In this document: positions 8,470-17,066 of the stretch, in pieces
How positions within the stretch are numbered: position 1 is the stretch's first letter
Layout of the letters: the number at the start of each line of letters is the position of its first letter
DNA from: an uncultured Lachnospiraceae bacterium
GTDB taxonomy: Bacteria; Bacillota; Clostridia; Lachnospirales; Lachnospiraceae
Assembly (NCBI GenBank): GCA_900316075.1
Contig: ONBT01000011.1
Coordinates: forward strand, 1-58,457
DNA length: 58,457 bases
Reading direction: 5' to 3'
Notes under the pieces: generated by a model
Told to the model about the DNA's origin: nothing
Seen by the model: only the letters and a program-made list of their open reading frames with translations
Databases searched by the model: none
Made by a program: the position numbers and the translations under genes

Positions 8470-8553
8470 TTTTGTGTCCTTGAACCACAATCTTTTGTAT
8501 TAAAATTTTTGTATTTCGACTAAATATAGATTGCTGTTTTACATCATCAGGAA

Positions 8554-8569
8554 TGTTCCACGTGAAACA
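8554..8569. promoter_or_regulatory. parS site 2
   Basis: TGTTCCACGTGAAACA, a full match to the Firmicutes parS consensus, exactly 100 bp from site 1. The pair occupies the gap between parA and the coiled-coil gene. Confidence 0.92.
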
Positions 8570-8633
8570 CGGCCACAATATCTAGTCCAGTAGAAAATCG
8601 ATTGCTGAAACGAACAAAATTTGTGAAAGGTTT

Positions 8634-9224
8634 TCACTCGGATTGTTCAGTATCCAAAGACTGTGAATCAGAGACATCACTGGGATTGTCTTCTGTAGAA
8701 GCAGGCCCTGAAGAAAAAGAATCCACAATAGTCTGCAGTTCAACTTTAGCCCGCATAGGGTCAGCAGGGAGAAAGGAGATGATATTCTTCAAACGGAAAA
8801 GAAGATCCTGGTTGATAGATTCAGATGCTTCCGGTCTGTCATATTTTTCCGTGGCAGAAGGAACAGCATAATCAATAGCAGTTGCAGAAGCAGATTTTTC
8901 CTGATTCCGCAGTTCAGTCAGTTCCTCTTTGGCCGCCTTCACATCGGAAAGCTTCTGTCGGCAAAGGTCAATCGAAAGGCTCAGGTCCTCCTGCCGCTTT
9001 TCAAGTTCGTCAATCTTCTTCCGGGTCTCGGCAATCTTCCCGTCCCCGTCCTTCCGGGACCGGGGAGAAAATTCATTGAATGCCTCCCCTTCCTCGGAGA
9101 GAATCAGCTTTAAGAATTTCCGTTCCTCCCGCAGCTGGGTAGTAACCATCTCCTTCTCCTCTTCTGCGGAAAGGAGGTCAGAGGTATAGGTATCACTGAG
9201 TTTTTTGATGATGTCGTCCAGCAT
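8634..9224 (-). CDS. Unidentified coiled-coil protein between rsmG and parA
   Basis: 196 residues, starting 13 nt after rsmG ends with a GGAGG ribosome-binding site. Residues about 15-110 are rich in Glu/Lys/Arg/Leu heptads and should form a long coiled coil; the rest (about 111-196) is acidic and Ser/Pro-rich with a short conserved-looking block LLFRLKNIISFLPADPMRAK. There is no signal peptide or membrane helix. I do not recognise a family. Its place immediately upstream of parS and parAB makes a role in origin organisation conceivable but unproven. Confidence 0.7.
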   Translation of the reverse strand: MLDDIIKKLSDTYTSDLLSAEEEKEMVTTQLREERKFLKLILSEEGEAFNEFSPRSRKDGDGKIAETRKKIDELEKRQEDLSLSIDLCRQKLSDVKAAKEELTELRNQEKSASATAIDYAVPSATEKYDRPEASESINQDLLFRLKNIISFLPADPMRAKVELQTIVDSFSSGPASTEDNPSDVSDSQSLDTEQSE

Positions 9225-9236
9225 AGGAGACCTCCT

Positions 9237-9989
9237 TTATTTGAGGGGTTCTTTCGAAGGCAGACCGGCCTTGCGGGGAAATTTCTTCGGAGTAGATTTG
9301 ATTTTCCGGACAGTGACAATGGTCCGCTCACCCATCTCCTCCGGCAGGTCAAAGGATTGCTGAAATACCAATTTTCCGCCAAGAAGGGAAAGAGCCTTTT
9401 GCGCGGAAGTAATCTCACTTTCAGTCTGGACCTTGTCCCCTTTCATAGCGGTGAAATATCCGCCAACCTTTACAAGGGGAAGGCAGTATTCGGATAGGGT
9501 GGAAAGATTGGCAACGGCACGGGAAGTCACAAGGGCAAAAGTTTCACGTGAATCCGGGTCATGCCCTAAGTCTTCCGCCCGGGAGTGACAAATCGTGCAG
9601 CCCTCATGAATGCCGAGGGCGGTCAGAATTTCATCAATATAGGTAAGCTTCTTCTGCACCGAATCCACGAAGGTGATTTCCGCCTTGGGGAACATGATCT
9701 TGATTGGAATTCCAGGAAAGCCGGCCCCGGTTCCCAGGTCGCATACCCTGCATCCGGACTGGAGAAGCTCCATGACCTTCCGGTCTTTCACCAGAGTCAG
9801 GGAATCATAGAAGTGCTTTATTGCCACTTCCTTTTCATCGGTAATTGCCGTCAGATTCATGACTTCATTCTTTGCTATCAGAAGATCAAAAAGCTGAGAA
9901 AATTTCTGCAGAACATCCTCATCTGCAGGCAGACCCAGGGACTCAATATTGGTTTTAAATTCAGCAAGGACCGGTGCAGATAGAGCCAT
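9237..9989 (-). CDS. rsmG: RsmG, 16S rRNA m7G527 methyltransferase
   Basis: 250 residues of the GidB/RsmG family. The S-adenosylmethionine-binding loop is DLGTGAGFPGIPIKI (about residues 91-105), preceded by the NLTAI block (about 45). It methylates G527 of 16S rRNA; loss of this enzyme gives low-level streptomycin resistance in other bacteria. It lies 4 nt from mnmG and is probably co-transcribed. The C-terminal tail is basic. Length is normal. Confidence 0.95.
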   Translation of the reverse strand: MALSAPVLAEFKTNIESLGLPADEDVLQKFSQLFDLLIAKNEVMNLTAITDEKEVAIKHFYDSLTLVKDRKVMELLQSGCRVCDLGTGAGFPGIPIKIMFPKAEITFVDSVQKKLTYIDEILTALGIHEGCTICHSRAEDLGHDPDSRETFALVTSRAVANLSTLSEYCLPLVKVGGYFTAMKGDKVQTESEITSAQKALSLLGGKLVFQQSFDLPEEMGERTIVTVRKIKSTPKKFPRKAGLPSKEPLK

Positions 9990-9993
9990 AGAA

Positions 9994-11889
9994 TTATTCC
10001 TCTTTAAGGTATTTTCCAGATTTCAAATACACAAGCAATACCGAAATATCCGCCGGCGATACTCCCCCGATTCTGGAGGCCTGGCCAATATTGACCGGCC
10101 GGATGGCTTCAAGCTTCTGCCGGGCTTCGATGCGGAGGGAAGGAACCTTCTGGTAATCGAGGTTCTCGGGGATCAGCTTGCCCTCGACGGCCTTGAACTT
10201 CTCCACCTGCTTCTTCTGCCGGTCAATGTAGCCGGCATACTTGATATCGATATTGACTTCATTGGCAAAGTCGGAAGGCAGGTCGGGCCGGTCCGGGTCC
10301 AGGGAGTTTAACGACTCATACGAAAGTTCGGGCCGTCTAATTAACTCGGCGAGCGAGGCCCCTGTGCCGAGCGGGGCGGAACCTAAAGAAGTCAAAACGT
10401 CATTCACCCTCTGGTTGGCTCCGACCCGGACAGAATCCACCCGGTCGATTTCCTTCTGGATGACCTCTTCCTTCTTTTCGATGTAGGCCGCCCGCTCATC
10501 CGAAAGAAGTCCGACCTTATGACCGAATTCGGTGAGTCGGAGGTCTGCATTATCCTGGCGAAGAAGGAGGCGGTACTCGGCGCGGCTGGTCATCATGCGG
10601 TAGGGCTCCCGGTTCACCTTCGTGACCAGGTCGTCAATCAGGACTCCGATATAGGAAGTCGACCGGTCAAGAATCAGGGGCTCTTCCCCCTTCACATACA
10701 TCGCCGCATTGATGCCGGCAATCAGACCCTGGGCCGCGGCTTCCTCGTAACCGGAGCTGCCATTGAACTGGCCGCCGGAAAAGAGCCCGTGAATATTCTT
10801 GAATTCGAGAGACAGCTTCAGCTGATTGGCCGAGATGCAGTCGTACTCAATCGCGTAAGCATTGCGGACAACCTTGGCGTCCTCGAGGCCGGGGACCGTG
10901 TGAATCATGGCATGCTGGACTTCCTCGGGAAGGGAGGACGACATGCCGTCGATATACATCTCGTTCGTGAAAAGGGATTCGGGCTCGATAAAGAGCTGAT
11001 GTCGGCTCTTATCGCTGAATTTTACCACTTTGTCCTCAATAGAGGGGCAATATCTCGGACCCGTTCCCTCGATGATTCCGGCATAAATCGGCGACCGGTC
11101 GAGGTTGTTCCGGATCAGCTCATGGGTCTTTTCATTCGTATAGGTAAGGTAACAGAGTTCCTGGGGCTTCTGTACAGTGGCCGGATCCGTGTGCCAGGAA
11201 AAGGGAACCACCACCGGGTCCCCGTACTGGGGCGTCATCTCCTCATAGTGGATGGTCCGCCCGTCAATCCGGGCCGGGGTTCCGGTCTTGAAGCGCTGCA
11301 TCTTCACCCCGTTTGCGACCAGGGAATCCGTGAGGTGGGTGGCGGCTTTCAGTCCATTAGGGCCGGTATGTTCAATGACTTCTCCGAAGAGGCAGCGGGC
11401 ATTGAGATAGGTCCCGGTGCAGAGAATTACGGCTTTTGCGTAGTAAGTTGCCCCGCTTAAGGTCTTCACGCCGCAAATTTTTTCACCTTCGACAATGAGC
11501 TCGCATACCTCCGCCTGGCGCAAAGCCAGGTGGTCCGTGTGCTGCAAGGTCTTTCGCATCTCAAGGGAATACATCTGCTTGTCCGCCTGGCAGCGGAGGG
11601 AGTGGACGGCCGGACCCTTCGAAGTATTCAGCATCTTGGACTGGAGAAAGGTCTTGTCGATATTCTTTCCCATCTCCCCGCCCAGAGCGTCGATTTCGAA
11701 AACCAAATGGCCTTTGGATGAGCCGCCGATGTGGGGATTGCAGGGCATGAAGGCAACGGAATCCATGGAAACCGTGAAAATGATAGTCTCCAAGCCCAGG
11801 CGCGCACAGGCCAGAGCCGCCTCGCAGCCCGCATGGCCCGCCCCGACCACCACGACATCATAATTTTCATGGATCACATCCATTGCCAT
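9994..11889 (-). CDS. mnmG: MnmG (GidA), tRNA uridine-5-carboxymethylaminomethyl modification enzyme
   Basis: 631 residues from the ATG at 11889 ([10 protein letters not shown]), which has AGAGG 11 nt upstream; an earlier in-frame ATG at 11922 would add a Cys-rich stretch not typical of the family. The FAD-binding [10 protein letters not shown] motif is at residues 16-25. With MnmE it modifies U34 of tRNAs reading two-fold degenerate codons. The C-terminal helical domain that contacts tRNA is complete. mnmE lies upstream, 80 nt away. Confidence 0.96.
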   Translation of the reverse strand: MAMDVIHENYDVVVVGAGHAGCEAALACARLGLETIIFTVSMDSVAFMPCNPHIGGSSKGHLVFEIDALGGEMGKNIDKTFLQSKMLNTSKGPAVHSLRCQADKQMYSLEMRKTLQHTDHLALRQAEVCELIVEGEKICGVKTLSGATYYAKAVILCTGTYLNARCLFGEVIEHTGPNGLKAATHLTDSLVANGVKMQRFKTGTPARIDGRTIHYEEMTPQYGDPVVVPFSWHTDPATVQKPQELCYLTYTNEKTHELIRNNLDRSPIYAGIIEGTGPRYCPSIEDKVVKFSDKSRHQLFIEPESLFTNEMYIDGMSSSLPEEVQHAMIHTVPGLEDAKVVRNAYAIEYDCISANQLKLSLEFKNIHGLFSGGQFNGSSGYEEAAAQGLIAGINAAMYVKGEEPLILDRSTSYIGVLIDDLVTKVNREPYRMMTSRAEYRLLLRQDNADLRLTEFGHKVGLLSDERAAYIEKKEEVIQKEIDRVDSVRVGANQRVNDVLTSLGSAPLGTGASLAELIRRPELSYESLNSLDPDRPDLPSDFANEVNIDIKYAGYIDRQKKQVEKFKAVEGKLIPENLDYQKVPSLRIEARQKLEAIRPVNIGQASRIGGVSPADISVLLVYLKSGKYLKEE

Positions 11890-11968
11890 GACACAAAAAC
11901 CTCTATACAAACGACAAAACAATCAGCCGTTACAAAAACTCAAATTCAGCAGGAAGCAGCAGCCCATC

Positions 11969-13456
11969 CTATTTCCCGATACAGAACTTGGAGAAAATCT
12001 CCTCCACCAGGTCGTCCCCGACCTCTTTGCCCAGAATCCGCCCCAGGGCCGAATAGGCATCCATCAGGTCCACCGTGTAAAAGTCCTCCGGCAGGCCGGA
12101 CTCGATGGATTTCATGACTAATGTAAGACTCCGTACAGCGGAATCAATTTCATACTTATGGCGGGCATTCGTCAGAAGCACTTCCCCGTCGGACCGCTTT
12201 TGTCCCCCGTTTGAGAGGAAAAGAGCCTTCAAGGCCTCCTGTAATTCCTGCATTCCGTCCGCGCTGCGAGCGGAGAAATCGATGATTTTCATCGAATCTT
12301 TGCGGCTTTTCGCTGCAAAATCGCTCTCAGCTGCGTTTTCAGAAAGAGAAGATGAGGATACGGGCAACTGACCCGCATTCTTTTGAAAAAGGGCCTGCAC
12401 ATCCTCAACGGAGATGACCGCTTCCGCATCGGATTTATTTAGAAGAACGAGGAATTTCTTTCCGGAGAGAGATGCCGCAATCTTCTTGTCATTTTCATCG
12501 AGAGGTCTTGACCGGTCGCAGACGAAGAGGACCAGGTCGGCATCCTTCATTTTTTCTAAAGACTTCTCCACCCCGATGGCTTCCACCACATCATCGGTGG
12601 AACGGATTCCGGCGGAGTCGATGAGATTGAGGGTCAGTTCTCCAACCCTGACCCGCTCTTCAATGAGGTCCCTCGTGGTTCCTGGAACATCCGTCACAAT
12701 AGCCCGGTCGGAATTGGATAGGAGGTTCAGGATGGAAGACTTGCCCACATTGGGCTTGCCGACGATGACTGTGTCAATCCCATCCTTTAAGATCTTCCCG
12801 TCCTGGAAGGAAGCGGAAAGTTTTGAAAGTCCGCCAATCCATTCTTTGCATTCGGAAAGCAGGCGGTTTCCGAAGCCCTCTAATGAAAAGTGCTCCGGGT
12901 CGTCCAGGGCGGATTCAATGAAGCCGCATTCATAGATTATGCGCTGCCTATATTCATCGATTTCTCTGGAAAGGCGCCCGGACAGGGTTTTTTCGGAATT
13001 CTTCAAAGAGAATTCATTGTCGGAAGAGATGATGTCCGCCACGGCCTCGGCTTCCGAGAGGTCAATCCGCCCGGAGAGATACGCCCGTTTCGTGAACTCT
13101 CCCGGCTCGGCAGGCCTCGCACCGGCCTCAATGCAGGCACTAAGGACCCGGTCGGCAGCATAGAGGCCGCCATGGCAGTTGATTTCCACCGTGTCTTCGG
13201 TCGTGTAGGAGTGGGGGGCGCGGAAGACACTTACCAGGACTTCATCGATATCCAGAATATGGCCATAGTGAATCGTATTGGCCGGAACCTTGGAAAGAGG
13301 GGCGTCGGGACCTCTGAAGATTTCATCAACAATAGAGAGCGCTCTGTCTCCGCTGATCCGGATGATGGCAATGCCTCCGGCTGCGCGTCCTGTAGCGATG
13401 GCGGCAATGGTGTCCTCCCCCGCAGCGTATGAAGTTTGGCGCTCTATATTATTCAT
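11969..13456 (-). CDS. mnmE: MnmE (TrmE), tRNA modification GTPase
   Basis: 495 residues. The N-terminal folate-binding domain is at about 1-125, a helical domain surrounds an inserted G domain with GKPNVGKSS (233-241), and the C-terminus ends in FCIGK, whose cysteine is characteristic of MnmE. The G-domain region around residues 345-400 has a Ser-rich stretch longer than usual. It forms the wobble-uridine modification complex with MnmG. The start codon overlaps an ATGAATAATATAGA motif related to the recurring boundary motif. Confidence 0.96.
   Translation of the reverse strand: MNNIERQTSYAAGEDTIAAIATGRAAGGIAIIRISGDRALSIVDEIFRGPDAPLSKVPANTIHYGHILDIDEVLVSVFRAPHSYTTEDTVEINCHGGLYAADRVLSACIEAGARPAEPGEFTKRAYLSGRIDLSEAEAVADIISSDNEFSLKNSEKTLSGRLSREIDEYRQRIIYECGFIESALDDPEHFSLEGFGNRLLSECKEWIGGLSKLSASFQDGKILKDGIDTVIVGKPNVGKSSILNLLSNSDRAIVTDVPGTTRDLIEERVRVGELTLNLIDSAGIRSTDDVVEAIGVEKSLEKMKDADLVLFVCDRSRPLDENDKKIAASLSGKKFLVLLNKSDAEAVISVEDVQALFQKNAGQLPVSSSSLSENAAESDFAAKSRKDSMKIIDFSARSADGMQELQEALKALFLSNGGQKRSDGEVLLTNARHKYEIDSAVRSLTLVMKSIESGLPEDFYTVDLMDAYSALGRILGKEVGDDLVEEIFSKFCIGK
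12114..12128 (-). repeat. Boundary motif TTACATTAGTCAT inside mnmE
   Basis: Exact 13-nt copy of the recurring motif, here within coding sequence (codons for LTLVMK on the minus strand), so it may be chance. Confidence 0.35.
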
Positions 13457-13473
13457 GAATCTATAAAAATATA

Positions 13474-13503
13474 AGAGATGTGAGAAAACGCTCTCACATC
13501 TCT
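13474..13503 (-). terminator. Terminator between jag and mnmE
   Basis: An 11-bp stem (AGAGATGTGAG with CTCACATCTCT) followed on the minus strand by TATATTTTTATAG. It lies after jag and before mnmE, so mnmE may need its own promoter or depend on read-through. Confidence 0.65.
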
Positions 13504-13529
13504 CACAGAAAATACTTGTGAAACAAAAT

Positions 13530-14348
13530 TTAATTCTTCTTGGGGGTCACAACCACATGCCGGTAGGGCTCTTCCCCTTCGCTGTGGGTCTCCACGTAAG
13601 GGTTGTCCTGCAGGGCGAAGTGGATGATGCGGCGCTCGTAAGGGTTCATGGACTCGAGGTCGACCGGGCGGCCGGTCCTTTTGACCTTACTTGCCACGTT
13701 CCGCGCCAGGTTCTCGAGGGTTGCCTTGCGGCGCTCCCGGTAGTCTTCCGTATCAATCTTGATTCTCGTATAGGGAGAAGTCTTGCGGTTGACGGCCAGG
13801 GAGGTGATGTACTGGAGGGAGTCCAGGGTCTGGCCCCGCTTGCCAATGATGATGCCCATCTCCGGACCGGAAAGGTCGATGGAAAGGACATTGTTCTCCG
13901 CATCCAGGGTGGAGTTCATCGTGACTTCCAGCTTCATGGCATCGAAGACATCCTTGAGGAAGGCTTCGGCAATGCCGACGACGGCCGGATCCGAAGGACC
14001 CGTGGGCTCGTGATGGTGGTGCTCTTCGTGGGCTTCCTCAGGCTCTTTTGCTTCAGGAGCCTCCGGGGCTTCGGGAGCTTCCGCCGCAACAGGTGCTTCC
14101 GGTGCCGGAGCTGCTTCAGGAGCAGCAGGAGCTTCCGGTGCCTCGGGTGCCGGGGCGGGCTCGCCACAGGGCTCGCCCTTGAGGGACGTCAGCCGAATCA
14201 CGGCATCCTTGGAACCCAGATTGAAAAGACCCTTGGAGCCCTTCTCAACGACATCATATGTAATCTCGTCGCTGGTCACGCCCAGTTCCACGCAGGCCCG
14301 GGTAATGGCATCCTCAACGGTCTTCCCGCTGTATTCATAATTTTCCAT
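13530..14348 (-). CDS. jag: Jag (KhpB/EloR), RNA-binding protein
   Basis: 272 residues. A Jag-N domain (1-52) is followed by an Ala/Pro/Glu-rich linker (about 55-120, with a His cluster EEHHHHE), a KH domain with IIIGKRGQTLDSLQ (about 170-185) and an R3H domain (about 205-265, ERRIIHFAL). It binds RNA and influences cell elongation in streptococci. The linker is long and of low complexity. It lies downstream of yidC, the usual arrangement. Confidence 0.93.
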   Translation of the reverse strand: MENYEYSGKTVEDAITRACVELGVTSDEITYDVVEKGSKGLFNLGSKDAVIRLTSLKGEPCGEPAPAPEAPEAPAAPEAAPAPEAPVAAEAPEAPEAPEAKEPEEAHEEHHHHEPTGPSDPAVVGIAEAFLKDVFDAMKLEVTMNSTLDAENNVLSIDLSGPEMGIIIGKRGQTLDSLQYITSLAVNRKTSPYTRIKIDTEDYRERRKATLENLARNVASKVKRTGRPVDLESMNPYERRIIHFALQDNPYVETHSEGEEPYRHVVVTPKKN

Positions 14349-14374
14349 ATACTAATTGTCCTTAGATAAGAAAG

Positions 14375-15646
14375 TTATTTTTTTGTATTACGATTATTAA
14401 ACTCGGCGACCATATTGGCTTTTGCCGTCATGGAGCCCTCCGGAGCATTCTTCCGGGCTTCGGTCAGAGCGTCCAGCTCCGCCTGAACTTCCTCGGAAAC
14501 CCCGGCCTTGTCGGCCATGGATACCCGCTTGGTGGAAATCTGGCCGGCGGCAAGAATCTGCTCCCGCTTGTAGCCCCGCTTTTCAGCCTTTTCTTCCGCC
14601 TTTTCCTTGTTCTTCTCAATGATGGCATCGAGGTCCATCTTTGCGAAGTGGCGGTTCAAAAAGACCTGCTGAACGGTACGGGTTACGGAACCCGCAATCC
14701 AGTAGAGGGACAGACCGACGGGAACGGTGAAAGCGATGACCAGAGACATCAGGGGCATCATCATGTTCATGGTCTTCATCTGCCGGGCCATCTGGTCATT
14801 GTTGTTTCCGGACGTGGGCATCAGCTTGATATTGATGACCTGGGTCACATAGGAAATGACAGGTACGAGGATGGCGCAGATGACGAGACCAATGGCTCCT
14901 GCTGCGAAGGCCGTCTTGATGATGTTCCAGGGGGTATCCGAAATATTCAGTATCCCCAAGTAGTTGACGGCTTTTAAATACGTATAAGTCGTATTGATCT
15001 GGTCCGTCAGGTTGGGGAAGGAGTCGGAAAGACCCTTCCAGCCTGCATCGGAGAGTTTGTACAGGACGTCGACCGTGTAGTTTTTCAGTGCGCTGGTATC
15101 GGTAGACGAAAAATCGACCTGTACGCCGGAGAGCTTCGCCGTTTCATAGACCGACTGCATGGTCTTGGCAAAACCGTCCGTGGAAACAATACCGTTCACG
15201 AGATCCGTGAAGATGGCCTTGATTCCGCCCAGGTAGGCCGGGACATTGTAGAAGACCCGGTAGAGGGCGAAGAAGATAGGCATCTGGATCAGAAGCTGCA
15301 GGCAGGAACCGGTAGGGGAGATGCCGTACTTGTCGTAGACCTTCTGGGTCTCCTCCTGCATGGCCATCATGGACTGCTGGTCCTTCTTGCCGTTGTACTT
15401 CTTCTGAATGGCCGTAAGTTCCGGCTGCATCTTCTGGGACAGAATCGAGAACTTCTGCTGCCGCCAGGTCAGGGGGAAGAAGGCCATATAGATGATGATC
15501 GTGAACAGGATAATCGCGACGGCTACGCTTCGAATGCCAAAGAGCTGGTTCATGCCGACATAAATGCCGTTCATGAGCCACCCTAAAAACTTGGCAATGG
15601 GTCCGAGGATAGCCCCGTTATAAGCTGTTAAATATAGTGCTGCCAA
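14375..15646 (-). CDS. yidC: YidC/Oxa1/SpoIIIJ membrane protein insertase
   Basis: 423 residues starting at TTG 15646, supported by GAGGAGG 6 nt upstream. It has the 60KD_IMP core with about five membrane helices; the positively charged cytoplasmic loop (WRQQKFSILSQKMQPEL) follows the first core helix. The large first loop is longer than in B. subtilis SpoIIIJ (about 260 residues). No lipobox cysteine is visible at the N-terminus, unlike B. subtilis. A basic, charged C-terminal tail could contact ribosomes. It inserts membrane proteins with or without Sec. Confidence 0.93.
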   Translation of the reverse strand: MAALYLTAYNGAILGPIAKFLGWLMNGIYVGMNQLFGIRSVAVAIILFTIIIYMAFFPLTWRQQKFSILSQKMQPELTAIQKKYNGKKDQQSMMAMQEETQKVYDKYGISPTGSCLQLLIQMPIFFALYRVFYNVPAYLGGIKAIFTDLVNGIVSTDGFAKTMQSVYETAKLSGVQVDFSSTDTSALKNYTVDVLYKLSDAGWKGLSDSFPNLTDQINTTYTYLKAVNYLGILNISDTPWNIIKTAFAAGAIGLVICAILVPVISYVTQVINIKLMPTSGNNNDQMARQMKTMNMMMPLMSLVIAFTVPVGLSLYWIAGSVTRTVQQVFLNRHFAKMDLDAIIEKNKEKAEEKAEKRGYKREQILAAGQISTKRVSMADKAGVSEEVQAELDALTEARKNAPEGSMTAKANMVAEFNNRNTKK

Positions 15647-15656
15647 TTATACCTCC

Positions 15657-15947
15657 TCAGAAGGTTCCGGGCGGAATAATTTTCCGCTCCCCGGTCTGGG
15701 CGGCGCTGTGCCGCTTCTTCACGTCTTCCGTGAAATCGGGAACGGGGTCATACCCGCCTTTAGAGAAAGGATTGCACCTCAAAATCCTCCAGGCCGCAAG
15801 CAGGCCGCCTTTCAGGGCGCCATACTTCTCGACCGCCTGCAGGCCGTAGGTTGAGCAGGTCGGATAATAGGGGCATTTCGTCGTTTTCAGAGGAGACAGG
15901 TATTTCCGGTAAAACTTAATGAGGACAAGCAGAATCTTTTTTGCCAC
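15657..15947 (-). CDS. yidD: YidD, membrane protein insertion efficiency factor
   Basis: 96 residues from a GTG at 15947, with GGAGG 5 nt upstream. It contains the family block CPYYPTCSTYGLQAVEKYG and the end block RCNPFSKGGYDPVP. YidD is a small amphipathic protein that assists YidC-dependent insertion. Its stop is 10 nt before the yidC start. Confidence 0.95.
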   Translation of the reverse strand: MAKKILLVLIKFYRKYLSPLKTTKCPYYPTCSTYGLQAVEKYGALKGGLLAAWRILRCNPFSKGGYDPVPDFTEDVKKRHSAAQTGERKIIPPGTF

Positions 15948-15967
15948 ATCCGCCTCCTTTCTGATTT

Positions 15968-15982
15968 ATGACTAACATAAAA
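15968..15982 (-). repeat. Boundary motif variant upstream of yidD
   Basis: The minus strand reads GGGGTTTTATGTTAGTCAT just before the ribosome-binding site of yidD, one change from the common form. Confidence 0.5.
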
Positions 15983-16023
15983 CCCCTTGAGCGTTCAGAT
16001 TTCAGGCCTTCCCAGAAGAGCCG

Positions 16024-16377
16024 TCATTCCTGAGTCTGCATGGGTTTTACAATGTGAAGACGCTTCGCAAGATGAAGAAGGGACCCGCCCACCCGGTCAA
16101 AATTTAAGCCGGCGGCGGCAGCTCTCGCGACGACCACGATGTCTGTCCCGGGGACAAACATTTCTTCCCGCAGTCTGTAGTTTTCCTTAACGAGCCTTTT
16201 CACGCGGTGCCGTACGACGCTGTTTCCGACTTTCTTCGAAACAGAGACACCGAAGCGGGACCTTTCCGTCCCGTTTGACAGGGCATATACGACGAATTCG
16301 TGGTTTGCACATGAACGGCCCTTCTTGTATACCGCCCTGAAATCGTCATTTTTTTTCAATCTGTCCGTGAAATTCAT
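16024..16377 (-). CDS. rnpA: RnpA, protein component of RNase P
   Basis: 117 residues with the RNR signature region around SVSKKVGNSVVRHRVKRLVKE (about residues 45-65), which binds the RNase P RNA. It matures tRNA 5' ends. It follows rpmH at the usual distance, with a hairpin between them. Confidence 0.95.
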   Translation of the reverse strand: MNFTDRLKKNDDFRAVYKKGRSCANHEFVVYALSNGTERSRFGVSVSKKVGNSVVRHRVKRLVKENYRLREEMFVPGTDIVVVARAAAAGLNFDRVGGSLLHLAKRLHIVKPMQTQE

Positions 16378-16401
16378 AAAATAGCTTCAAATAGCACAAA
16401 A

Positions 16402-16422
16402 CCGGCAGAAAATCTCCGCCGG
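16402..16422 (-). terminator. Hairpin between rpmH and rnpA
   Basis: A short GC-rich stem (CCGGC with GCCGG) followed on the minus strand by TTTTGTG. It could partly terminate the rpmH transcript and set the rpmH/rnpA ratio, as ribosomal protein is needed in larger amounts. Confidence 0.45.
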
Positions 16423-16443
16423 CAGTCCGTGCCAGTCAAATGT

Positions 16444-16578
16444 TCAGGCAGTCAGCTTGTGACGACCCTTTGCCATCCGTCTCTTCAGAACCTTGCGGCC
16501 GCCTGCAGATGCCATCCGCTTTCTCCAGCCATGCTCCCGCTTGCGCTGTTTGTTCTTGGGCTGAAATGTCATTTTCAT
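16444..16578 (-). CDS. rpmH: Ribosomal protein L34
   Basis: 44 residues, highly basic, with the invariant series [19 protein letters not shown] and [20 protein letters not shown] ribosome-binding site GGAGGA precedes the ATG at 16578. It is the first gene of the leftward cluster and has a near-consensus promoter. Confidence 0.97.
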   Translation of the reverse strand: MKMTFQPKNKQRKREHGWRKRMASAGGRKVLKRRMAKGRHKLTA

Positions 16579-16713
16579 GATTGTAATTCCTCCATATAAA
16601 TAATGTAAAAAAAGAACCTTGTGGAAAATTCAAACGAAGCTCCACACCCTTGCTTTCTACGGCCGCTGCAAAGGGGCGCACTATCCCCGTGAAAGGCCAA
16701 GAAACGCTTTTAC

Positions 16714-16741
16714 ATTATATCAGAAAGCCTTTCTGAGTCAA
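16714..16741 (-). promoter_or_regulatory. Promoter of the rpmH operon
   Basis: On the minus strand TTGACT and TATAAT are separated by 16 bp, about 135 nt upstream of rpmH. This is a near-consensus vegetative promoter driving the leftward replichore cluster. Confidence 0.8.
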
Positions 16742-16974
16742 TCAAAACTTGAACATTTTCATGTTTAAACTGTTGATATCTATTGATAAGTCTGTTGATA
16801 AAAATTTTTTATTGACAAAAAGTTGAAAAATCCGTTGAAAACCCTGTTTATAAACAAAGTATCAAGTTTCACTGAATGATACAAAGGCTTTCTATGGGGC
16901 TGTGAGGCCGTAGAAAGAGTGGAAAGCCTTTTCGTGCCTTCTGTTGATAAAAAAAGGCGCAAAGGTGATAAAAG
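16742..16974. other. oriC, left part (rpmH-dnaA gap) with diverged DnaA boxes
   Basis: Boxes of the form TGTTGATAA, one base from the consensus TGTGGATAA, lie at 16793-16801 and 16942-16950, with relatives at 16771-16779 (TGTTGATAT), 16781-16789 (TATTGATAA) and 16963-16971 (AGGTGATAA). The first three are 10-12 bp apart, in helical phase. The direct repeat GAAAAATCCGTTGAAAA at 16825-16841 and the block GAGTGGAAAGCC at 16917 recur in the dnaA-dnaN gap. Bipartite origins around dnaA are known in Firmicutes. Confidence 0.7.
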
Positions 16975-17003
16975 TTGCGAAAAGGGCCCGTTTACGATAA
17001 AAT
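16975..17003 (+). promoter_or_regulatory. Promoter of dnaA
   Basis: TTGCGA (16975-16980), a 17-bp spacer and TAAAAT (16998-17003), ending 63 nt before the dnaA start. A putative DnaA box (AGGTGATAA) ends just upstream, consistent with autoregulation. Confidence 0.7.
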
Positions 17004-17066
17004 AGACAGGATTGAAAACATGGGTATTTGGCGCAATTTTTGCGCATTAGAAACAGCGGAGACTGT

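Noticed and set aside
8318-8578. 86-codon leftward frame upstream of parA
   Set aside because: It runs through both parS sites, has no ribosome-binding site and no family resemblance.
9540-9555. parS-like sequence inside rsmG
   Set aside because: Core CACGTG is intact but three outer positions fail; may bind ParB weakly, not listed as a site.
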